7,318 nucleotides of DNA from a bacterium (GTDB lineage: Bacteria; Planctomycetota; J058; JAJDCP01). Of this stretch, positions 1 to 5,275 are shown piece after piece (the first letter of the stretch is position 1; every line of letters starts with the position of its first letter). The DNA is taken from contig JAUIEM010000447.1 of assembly GCA_030428695.1 (NCBI GenBank), forward strand, positions 1-7,318, written 5' to 3'. The position numbers and the translations under genes were made by a program. The notes beneath the pieces are model-generated. The model searched no databases and was not told where the DNA came from. It saw only the letters and a program-made list of their open reading frames with translations.

Positions 1-17
1 GGACACACCCAAAGCGG

Positions 18-229
18 CGGTCTCTCGCCGAGGGACGAGGCGAGAGACCGGAAAGCGTCCGAGACCTCCGCCCGAGGAACGAGGGTGGAGGACGAGGTGG
101 GCCCTGCTGCCCGAAGGCCACGGACGGTCCTGAAGTCGTGCACCTTGGCGGGGGGACGTCTTCCCTGGTCGCTGTTCGTCGCTGGCCGCCAAGCTGCCCG
201 ACTTCAGGAGGGCAGCAGGGCCCTCCACC
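18..229 (+). ncRNA. Candidate structured RNA: two small hairpins followed by a long bulged hairpin
   Basis: The stretch folds on paper into three consecutive elements. Hairpin 1 is a perfect 12-bp stem (18-29 with 39-50) and a 9-nt loop GAGGGACGA. Hairpin 2 is a 9-bp stem with one G-U pair (65-73 with 83-91) and a 9-nt loop GAGGAACGA. The third is a long hairpin. Its outer helix pairs 101-112 with 210-221 (12 perfect pairs) and 96-100 with 225-229 across a 3-nt bulge. A 16-nt left bulge (113-128) follows, then an inner helix 129-151 with 186-208 (21 pairs, two single mismatches). The same loop on two different stems argues for RNA-level structure. Strand is not proven; plus is chosen because G-U pairing suits it and the next gene is on plus. 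I do not recognise RNase P RNA, tmRNA, SRP RNA or 6S RNA. It could instead be a DNA-level palindromic repeat or a degraded mobile element. Confidence 0.4.
30..97 (+). repeat. Three copies of the short motif GAGG(R)ACGAGG
   Basis: The motif occurs at 30-40 (GAGGGACGAGG), 74-84 (GAGGAACGAGG) and 88-97 (GAGGACGAGG, one base shorter). The first two copies start in the loop of a hairpin and end in its 3' arm; the third lies just after hairpin 2 and runs into the base of the long hairpin. The loops contain A-G-G-A or A-G-G-G-A, which resembles the GGA-in-loop pattern bound by CsrA/RsmA. That link is only inference. Confidence 0.5.
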
Positions 230-280
230 ACGGTTCTTGTGCTTCTGAGCCGCTACTTCGGGAGTGCATCCGCAACGGCC

Positions 281-340
281 GGGCTCTGTTGCCGCGCGCC
301 TCCAGACGCCGGGCTCCGTTGCCGTGCGCCTCCAGACGCA
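281..340. repeat. Tandem duplication, two 30-bp units
   Basis: Units 281-310 and 311-340 match at 27 of 30 positions; the differences are at unit positions 7, 15 and 30. The shared core is GCGCCTCCAGACGC. The first eight bases (GGGCTCTG, 281-288) are the reverse complement of 339-346 (CAGAGCCC), so the pair of units is closed by an 8-bp inverted repeat. The heptamer TGCATCC occurs on both sides (265-271 and 347-353). With only two units it is not a CRISPR array. Confidence 0.75.
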
Positions 341-658
341 GAGCCCTGCATCCCTCCGCCTTCCCTCCGCGGCCCTGCTCCTGGTGGTTTCTCCAAGCCG
401 AATACTTGGGGGTCCAGGACCGTGTGCGCAACAGCGGGGGCCGAACGCCTTTTGGCCGGCCGGCCATGGCCGCTCTTGCCTCACGCTTGCTCTTGTGCTC
501 GCTCGACGTCGTGGTCTTCGTCGGCGTCGTGCTTTCGGTTGTCCCAACCGCGGGTCCAGAGCTGTGTCCTCCCGCGAGTTCACGGATCTGGCCGGCGAGA
601 GCCTGCACGGCGACTCGTTGCCACCGATGGTCTGCTGCTCCGATTCGTCACCGAACGC

Positions 659-687
659 TGGACCTGGGCCCGCTCCTCCCCTACACT
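659..687 (+). promoter_or_regulatory. Possible sigma70-like promoter for the lipoprotein gene
   Basis: TGGACC (659-664) and TACACT (682-687) are separated by 17 bases and match the -35 and -10 consensus at four of six positions each. Transcription would start near 694, giving a leader of about 76 nt before the ATG at 770. In DNA this GC-rich, such a match can arise by chance. Confidence 0.25.
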
Positions 688-769
688 TGGCGCTCCATTT
701 CAGCAGCCCGTGCGCCGGCGGCTGTCGGCCCTGAACAAACTGCCCGTCGAGCCATCGAAAGGAACCCCC

Positions 770-2068
770 ATGCTCCCACCCTGTCGTCTCCTCCCTCTCG
801 TCGTCACCCTGGCGTGCCTGGTCGGTTGCGGAAGCTCCTCCAGCAGTGGCGGCTCCGCTGCCTTCATCGGCACCGAGGGTGGAGAGCTCACGTCCGGAAC
901 CGGTTCGATCACAGCGATCGTGGTGGACAGCTGTCTGGGCACTCCGCTCGCGGACGTCCAGGTGTGGATCGGCGATGACACCACCAACATCGCGCTGACC
1001 GACGTCGATGGCCGCGCGACGCTGAGCCAGGTCGCGGGCTCCTCGTCCGCGCGGCTGATCAGCGCGGGCAAGCCCGGCTGGTCCCTCGCCTCGATCCTGA
1101 CCACGGCCACCAGCGTGCGCCTCGCTCTCGAGCGGACCAACGTCACGACCACGACCATCTCGGGTACGGTGAACTTCCTGGGCTCGCAGACGATGGCCGA
1201 GGTGGATGTCCTCGAGGGTCTCCTCGGGGTCCAGTCGCAGATGGTTTCGAACACCGGCGGCACGGCGACCTTCACGATCACCGTCCCCACGGGGATTCCC
1301 TTCACCCTCAGCGTGACCTCCCGGGACGCCAACAACGTGCTCGACGCCCTGACGGTGGGCAGCATCCCGGCGCTGAGCAGCGCCTCCACGGGCCACGTGC
1401 TCGATCTGCCCGCGGCGTCCGCGGCGCAGGATCTGGGCCAGGTGCAGCTCGACCTGCCCGCGGGCTTCGACACCGGCAACCTCGCGTCCGGTGCCGAGTC
1501 AGTGTGCCGGAGCGTCTTCTTCACCAGCATCGCGGGTGTCGTCTCGGGCGACACCGCGGTGATCTCGAGCTTCCGTGTCCCCCACGCGAATGTGCTCGCG
1601 TCCCTACCCCTGGACCTGCGTCCCTACGTGTTCGCCTTCAGCGCGAACAGCCTGGGGCGCGAACAGGCGAGCCTGAGCTTCCCCTTGAGCGCGTTGGGGT
1701 CGAGCCTGACCTTTTCGACGCTGCAGGTCGGCCTGAGCCTCAGCGGCGGGTCGCGACCGACCGTGACGCTGACGAGTGGGCTGACGGCGGGGACGGGCTA
1801 TCATGAGGTGCTCATCGGACGCTCGGCAGGCCTCACCCGCCAGCGGCTCTGGAGCTTCTATCTGAGCGGTGACACGCGCAGCTTCGACGTTCCCCTGGTC
1901 CCATCCGCGCTCGCCGACGAAGGCCTGGTCACCGGCGTCGACTACCTCGCGGTCGTCAGCGGCTACGTGACCCCGGTCGCGGACTTCGACAGCTTCGACC
2001 TGAGCGCGGTGCAGTTTGGCCCGTCCCAGACGGTGGTCTCCAACAGCGTCTTCCCCTACAACCTCTGA
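770..2068 (+). CDS. Secreted lipoprotein with a carboxypeptidase-regulatory-like beta-sandwich domain
   Basis: This 432-residue protein begins with a lipoprotein signal peptide: a short positive N-terminus, hydrophobic residues 7-19 and the lipobox LVGC at 17-20. Cys20 would be lipidated after cleavage by signal peptidase II. A Ser/Gly linker (21-45) follows. Residues about 46-120 have the pattern of a carboxypeptidase-regulatory-like or Cna-B-type domain (a VVD strand, then LADVQVWIG, then TDVDGRATL). Residues 128-230 look like a second beta-rich domain beginning ISGTVNFLG, and the rest is beta-rich with no domain I recognise. The ATG at 770 is preferred over the frame's upstream ATG at 239 because AAAGGA sits at 758-763 with 6-nt spacing and the signal peptide starts exactly there; the upstream extension is Arg/Pro-rich and looks non-coding. 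The protein probably sits in the cell envelope facing outward. Its ligand is unknown; no catalytic motif is visible. Confidence 0.85.
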   Translation: MLPPCRLLPLVVTLACLVGCGSSSSSGGSAAFIGTEGGELTSGTGSITAIVVDSCLGTPLADVQVWIGDDTTNIALTDVDGRATLSQVAGSSSARLISAGKPGWSLASILTTATSVRLALERTNVTTTTISGTVNFLGSQTMAEVDVLEGLLGVQSQMVSNTGGTATFTITVPTGIPFTLSVTSRDANNVLDALTVGSIPALSSASTGHVLDLPAASAAQDLGQVQLDLPAGFDTGNLASGAESVCRSVFFTSIAGVVSGDTAVISSFRVPHANVLASLPLDLRPYVFAFSANSLGREQASLSFPLSALGSSLTFSTLQVGLSLSGGSRPTVTLTSGLTAGTGYHEVLIGRSAGLTRQRLWSFYLSGDTRSFDVPLVPSALADEGLVTGVDYLAVVSGYVTPVADFDSFDLSAVQFGPSQTVVSNSVFPYNL

Positions 2069-2089
2069 GCCCGGCACCGGCCAGGCTCA
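2066..2089. terminator. Palindrome built from two convergent stop codons, possible bidirectional terminator
   Basis: TGAGCC (2066-2071) pairs with GGCTCA (2084-2089). After a C/A mismatch, GGC (2073-2075) pairs with GCC (2080-2082) around the loop ACCG. The outer TGA is the stop codon of the plus-strand gene, and TCA at 2087-2089 is the stop codon of the minus-strand gene. There is no T-run on either side, so it is not a classical intrinsic terminator. Confidence 0.4.
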
Positions 2090-3265
2090 CGGGGCTCCCG
2101 CGCAGACCTCGGCCTCCACGCTCCGGGCCGGCGCCCCGCGGTCGCGGGTGTACGCCGTGAAGCGCGTCTCCTCGCCGGGAGCGAGCGGCTCGGTGCGGGG
2201 GCGGAACTTCACCTGCTCCTCCGCGTCCGGCCAGGCGATCGTCGCCACGGCACACACGCCGCGGACCGGCGACGGGGTCCGGTTCGCCACGCTCGCCGTG
2301 ACCATCACCCGGCCCGGCAGCAGGCCTGCCGAGACACGGGCCCCGGTGACCAGCAGCCGGTTCTCGGTGGCGAGCATCTCGGCGATGGTCCGGGTCCGGG
2401 CAACGGCGAGGGCCGCAGCCTCCTCGTCCGTGAGCGGGACCGGACCCGCCCAGGAGGGCTGGACCCACCGGGGCCCGTCGGCCGCAGGCACCTGACGGGG
2501 CCCCATCCACTCGCCCTGCGCGCGACCGTCGATCACGACGGCGCAGGTCTCGCCGACGGCGGCGCGGAAGCCGACCTCCCACTGCTCGCCGTCGGTCGCG
2601 ATGGGGCGGCGCGGGCTGGCGAAGCTGCGCAGGCCGATCTGCACCGTCGCAGCGGCGGCCGTGGTCTTCTCGAGGAGCAGGCGCATCGGCTCGGGAGGGG
2701 GCTCCTCATCGAGGTCGGGGAGCGGGAGCTCCAGGAGGTGCGCGGCGAGTCCGAGGCGCACCGCTTCGACCACGCCCGCCGCGCCGAGATGCCGCGCCCC
2801 GAAGACGAAGGCCGCTCGCCGCATCAGCGCGGTTCTGCCCGCCTCGGTCGGGTCGTCGAGCGCCGCGAGCCGCGCGGTTCCCGCGGCGATGTGGGCGGCG
2901 TCCATCGCCGCGCCGTCGACGCCGTGCCCGAGGCTGAGCTCCTGGCAGCGATCCCCCGCCGTCCGGGCTGCCGAGCGCGCGGCCGCTCCCCCTTCCAGCG
3001 CCCGCTCCGCTGCCGCAAGGGCACGCTGGGGGCGAGGGTCGCGGGGCGCTTGCAGGTGGAAGCGGGGGAGCAGCGCGCGGCCGATCGCCGCCAGACCGCG
3101 CAGCAGCGCGGCGCGACCCCAGCTGCACAGAAGCTCCTCGAGCTCTGCGAGGTCCGGGCGGGGTGCGCCGTCCCCACCGAGCGCGGCGAGCCGCGGGTCG
3201 ATGTCCGGCGCTTCCTCCGCCGCTGCGCGCAGCTCTGTCTCCGGGATCAACCAACGGCTCTGCAT
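2087..3265 (-). CDS. Protein of unknown function: helical N-terminal region, C-terminal beta domain
   Basis: The protein has 392 residues. Residues about 45-180 are Ala/Arg/Leu-rich and predicted helical. The stretch around 75-100 (DPRPQRALAAAERALEGG) recalls the 'DxRPxxAxxAAxxW..G' helical signature of putative immunity-type (Imm5-like) proteins, but the match is weak. Residues about 308-388 look like a single beta-sandwich: alternating strands (MVTASVANRT), a central WPD, then LAPGEETRFTAYT. This 'N-x-T ... L-x-PGE-x-x-x-F' pattern is typical of FxLYD/DUF3426-type domains. There is no signal peptide or membrane segment, so it is probably cytoplasmic. The ATG at 3265 is chosen because GGGAG at 3272-3276 lies 6 nt before it; two ATGs further upstream in frame lack such a site. 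It is 276 bases from the preceding minus-strand gene, so it probably has its own promoter. The function is not known to me. Confidence 0.75.
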   Translation of the reverse strand: MQSRWLIPETELRAAAEEAPDIDPRLAALGGDGAPRPDLAELEELLCSWGRAALLRGLAAIGRALLPRFHLQAPRDPRPQRALAAAERALEGGAAARSAARTAGDRCQELSLGHGVDGAAMDAAHIAAGTARLAALDDPTEAGRTALMRRAAFVFGARHLGAAGVVEAVRLGLAAHLLELPLPDLDEEPPPEPMRLLLEKTTAAAATVQIGLRSFASPRRPIATDGEQWEVGFRAAVGETCAVVIDGRAQGEWMGPRQVPAADGPRWVQPSWAGPVPLTDEEAAALAVARTRTIAEMLATENRLLVTGARVSAGLLPGRVMVTASVANRTPSPVRGVCAVATIAWPDAEEQVKFRPRTEPLAPGEETRFTAYTRDRGAPARSVEAEVCAGAP

Positions 3266-3295
3266 GGCAGACTCCCTGCGCATCCCGGCCCGCTC

Positions 3296-3308
3296 GCGCG
3301 TGACGCGC
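3296..3308. promoter_or_regulatory. 13-bp dyad in the leader, possible operator
   Basis: GCGCGT-G-ACGCGC is a perfect 6+1+6 palindrome about 30 bases before the start codon of the gene at 2087-3265. Its position would suit a repressor site or an RNA element in the leader. It may equally be a chance dyad in GC-rich DNA. Confidence 0.25.
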
Positions 3309-3374
3309 ACGCGGCTCTACGCTTCGTCGTCCGGCCGCTCGGGGAGCCCTGCCCGGGATGGACCCCTGGTGTCG

Positions 3375-3404
3375 AGTGTAGGACGCCGGGCGCCCTGCCC
3401 GCAA
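3375..3404 (-). promoter_or_regulatory. Weak sigma70-like promoter candidate for the gene at 2087-3265
   Basis: Read on the minus strand, TTGCGG (3404-3399) and TACACT (3380-3375) are separated by 18 bases. They match the consensus at three and four of six positions. The resulting leader would be about 100 nt and would include the 3296-3308 dyad. Confidence 0.25.
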
Positions 3405-3512
3405 GGTGGCTGGTCGCAGCTCACTCCACCCGCGCGGTGGGGGGCCGCCGAGGGGGCGGGCCGAGCATCGCCGCACGCGGTCGAGGAGCTGGAGGCGGCG
3501 CGGGTTCGGGAT

Positions 3513-3534
3513 CGGGGCGTGCGGCTGCGCCCCG
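3513..3534 (-). terminator. GC-rich hairpin just after the toroid-protein gene
   Basis: CGGGGCG (3513-3519) pairs perfectly with CGCCCCG (3528-3534) around an 8-nt loop. It begins seven bases beyond the stop codon of the minus-strand gene. No T-run follows, so a factor-dependent or U-less terminator, or a 3'-end-stabilising hairpin, is more likely than a classical one. Confidence 0.4.
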
Positions 3535-3541
3535 CAGGCGC

Positions 3542-5095
3542 TCAACGCCCCTCGTTCTGGCGCTTGTAGCGGTAGTAGATCTGCAGGGTGAGGGCGTTGA
3601 GGGCGGTCGAGTAGACGCGGCCGCCGACGAAGCCCCACTCGCCGATCGGATCCCAGCTGCCTTCGGCGTCCGCGGAGCCGTCGAGGCCGTTGCGCTGCGA
3701 GGCCTTCAGCGCCTCGAGCATCGCCTCGTTCCAGGTCAGCCAGTCCTTCGTGCCGTACTGGAACATCGCGTAGGTCGCGTAGTACCAGTAGTAGTGGTTG
3801 ACCTGCTCGTGGGCGTCCGGATCCCAGACCGGCAGCTTCTCCATCAGGTGCTCGGCGCCCGCCTTGATCTCGCGGTCGTCGGGGTCCTGGCCGGTGAAGA
3901 TGCGGCACAGCATCGCGACGGCGGTCATGCAGGGCTGCTCGTCGTAGAGGGCGCCGCGGTCCTTGAGCACCTTGAGCACCGAGCTGCCGCTGCCGGGGCG
4001 GTTGTAGCCGGCCTGCCCGTCGCGGGTGGTCACGCGGTCGAACCACAGCCGCGCGCCGGCGAAGGTCTCATCGGGCACCTCCAGGTCGGCGACCCGGGCG
4101 GCCTTGAGGGCGAGCACCATCCAGCCGGTGACCGAGGTGTCGCTCTGGCCGGACATCACCCCGTAGCGCCAGCCCGCGTTGGGGTTCTGGGCCCGCACGC
4201 AGAAGTCGACGGCGGCCTGGGCCGGCTCCTCGAGGCGGTGGTCGTCGCCGTAGAAGTAGGCCTCGCACAGGGCCATCGTCGCGATCGCGTGGTTGTACAT
4301 GCTCTCGCCGTGGGAGGGGTCGAAGCCGATCGCGCCGGTGGCGGGATCCTGCTGGCCGATCAGCCACTTCTGGGCCTTGCGCACCTCGGCCTTGAAGTCG
4401 CCGACCCGGGCGGTGTTGCCGCGGCCGAGGAAGGCGAGCAGGGCGAGGGCGGTGACGCCGACGTCGTAGTGCGGGTTGCCGCGGCCCGGGCCGATGCCGC
4501 CGGGCTCGGCCAGCGACATGCCTTCGCAGCCGCCGTCCTGGCACTCGAGGTGCCAGTCGGCCGCCGACCAGCTGCCGGCGCGGGGGCCGCGCTCGACCTG
4601 GTGGCGGGCGAGCCAGCGCAGGGCGGCGTCTGCCATCTCGACCGAGCGGGGGCGGAAGCCGATCGCGGCCGGGTTGCCGAGGCCGTGGGGGTTGCCGCGG
4701 GCGCCGGCCGGGCCACCGCCGATGCCGGCGGGGTCCATCAGCATGTCGTGGTTGAGGTTCTTGTTGGTCTGCAGGTCCGGCGCCTTGCCGATCGGGTCGG
4801 TGGCGATCACGACGTCCTCGAGGGGCACGATCGGGTCTTCGATCAGCTTGTCCTCGGGGATCTCCTGGGCGTTGATGATGTCGCGGACCACGCTCGGCAG
4901 GGGAGGGGTGCGCTGCTGTTGCAGTTTCGGGCGGATGACCGTGTCCACATCCGGCGCCTCGATCGCGATGGTGATCAGGCCGAGGATCAAGAGCAGGGCG
5001 GCGTGGACGATGGCGGACACGCCCCAGGCGCCGAGCTGCTTCCGGCGGGGCTCGGGTTCGTCGGTCGGTTCCCAGGGGACGGATGGATCGGACAT
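3542..5095 (-). CDS. Membrane-anchored squalene-cyclase-like (prenyltransferase-repeat) alpha/alpha-toroid protein
   Basis: The protein has 517 residues. A charged, Pro-rich cytoplasmic tail (1-20) precedes one membrane segment (about 22-45, GAWGVSAIVHAALLLILGL). A Pro-rich linker (56-100) and a Gly-rich linker (123-145) follow. Residues about 152-510 show the helical repeats of the squalene-cyclase/prenyltransferase toroid fold: MADAALRWLARHQ (154-166), DVGVTALALLAFLG (211-224), VRKAQKWLIGQQ (238-249), MYNHAIATMALCEAYF (266-281), SDTSVTGWMVLALKAA (318-333) and a GSW near 479-481. No DxDD cyclase motif is visible, so terpene cyclisation is unlikely; related proteins, often found in planctomycetes, have no firm function to my knowledge. 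The arrangement puts the toroid in the periplasm. The ATG at 5095 is preferred to the frame's first ATG at 5257 because AGGAG (5105-5109) is correctly spaced and a good promoter (5130-5158) lies between the two. Confidence 0.85.
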   Translation of the reverse strand: MSDPSVPWEPTDEPEPRRKQLGAWGVSAIVHAALLLILGLITIAIEAPDVDTVIRPKLQQQRTPPLPSVVRDIINAQEIPEDKLIEDPIVPLEDVVIATDPIGKAPDLQTNKNLNHDMLMDPAGIGGGPAGARGNPHGLGNPAAIGFRPRSVEMADAALRWLARHQVERGPRAGSWSAADWHLECQDGGCEGMSLAEPGGIGPGRGNPHYDVGVTALALLAFLGRGNTARVGDFKAEVRKAQKWLIGQQDPATGAIGFDPSHGESMYNHAIATMALCEAYFYGDDHRLEEPAQAAVDFCVRAQNPNAGWRYGVMSGQSDTSVTGWMVLALKAARVADLEVPDETFAGARLWFDRVTTRDGQAGYNRPGSGSSVLKVLKDRGALYDEQPCMTAVAMLCRIFTGQDPDDREIKAGAEHLMEKLPVWDPDAHEQVNHYYWYYATYAMFQYGTKDWLTWNEAMLEALKASQRNGLDGSADAEGSWDPIGEWGFVGGRVYSTALNALTLQIYYRYKRQNEGR

Positions 5096-5129
5096 GGGCA
5101 GGCGCTCCTCTCTGGCGGGTCTAGCAGAG

Positions 5130-5158
5130 AGGATAGCAGCGGATTGCTGTTTTGGCAA
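5130..5158 (-). promoter_or_regulatory. Sigma70-like promoter of the toroid-protein gene
   Basis: On the minus strand TTGCCA (5158-5153) and TATCCT (5135-5130) are separated by exactly 17 bases and match the consensus at five and four of six positions. The site lies at the edge of an AT-rich island in otherwise GC-rich DNA. Transcription would start near 5123, giving a leader of about 28 nt with AGGAG at 5109-5105. Confidence 0.55.
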
Positions 5159-5184
5159 TTCTGGAATTTGGAATTTTGCGATCG

Positions 5185-5255
5185 GCAAGTTTCGTCTTGC
5201 AGATTGCGCAACTCCTCCAGCGCAAGAGTAACCGGAAGCCGCGGGCCGCGCCCGC
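5185..5255 (-). terminator. Cluster of three small hairpins after the FG-GAP gene
   Basis: On the minus strand, after the stop at 5278-5276, come three hairpins. GCGGGC (5255-5250) pairs with GCCCGC (5246-5241) around a 3-nt loop and is preceded by TTTT. TTGCGC (5225-5220) pairs with GCGCAA (5209-5204) around a 10-nt loop containing GGAGGA. GCAAG (5200-5196) pairs with CTTGC (5189-5185) around a 6-nt loop. The GCAAG arm at 5200-5196 can also pair with CTTGC at 5226-5222, competing with the middle hairpin. None has a T-run directly after it. The cluster most likely ends or protects the FG-GAP mRNA before the next promoter. Confidence 0.35.
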
Positions 5256-5275
5256 AAAATCCTCCTCTCCTGTCC

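Larger units (their letters stand above)
241..769. other. Non-coding stretch before the lipoprotein gene; no gene seen
   Basis: Open frames cross this stretch on both strands, but their products are Arg/Ser/Pro/Ala-rich, have no recognisable domain and no ribosome binding site. Besides the 30-bp tandem duplication at 281-340, it holds several small inverted repeats. Seven bp pair 391-397 with 405-411 (one G-T pair, 7-nt loop). Six bp pair 536-541 with 545-550 (CGGTTG/CAACCG, 3-nt loop). Six bp pair 549-554 with 571-576 (CGCGGG/CCCGCG), sharing two bases with the previous hairpin so that the two are mutually exclusive. A GGCCGGCCGGCC run lies near 456-467. The last 100 bases should contain the promoter and leader of the lipoprotein gene. 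Confidence 0.5.

Noticed and set aside
1..240. Known RNAs (RNase P RNA, tmRNA, SRP RNA, 6S RNA) or a retron ncRNA
   Set aside because: None of the conserved cores that I know for these RNAs is visible, and no reverse transcriptase is in the window. It is left as an unnamed structured element.
281..340. CRISPR array
   Set aside because: There are only two directly abutting units with no spacers and no cas gene.
85..978. Long open frames on both strands across 85-978, including an upstream extension (239-769) of the lipoprotein frame
   Set aside because: The products are Arg/Pro/Ser-rich without domains and have no ribosome binding site. The lipoprotein signal peptide and AAAGGA fix the real start at 770.
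2066..2140. Selenocysteine readthrough of the lipoprotein gene's TGA because a hairpin lies at the stop
   Set aside because: The hairpin includes the stop codon itself instead of lying downstream with the required spacing, and the frame beyond is only the antisense of the next gene with no domain continuity.
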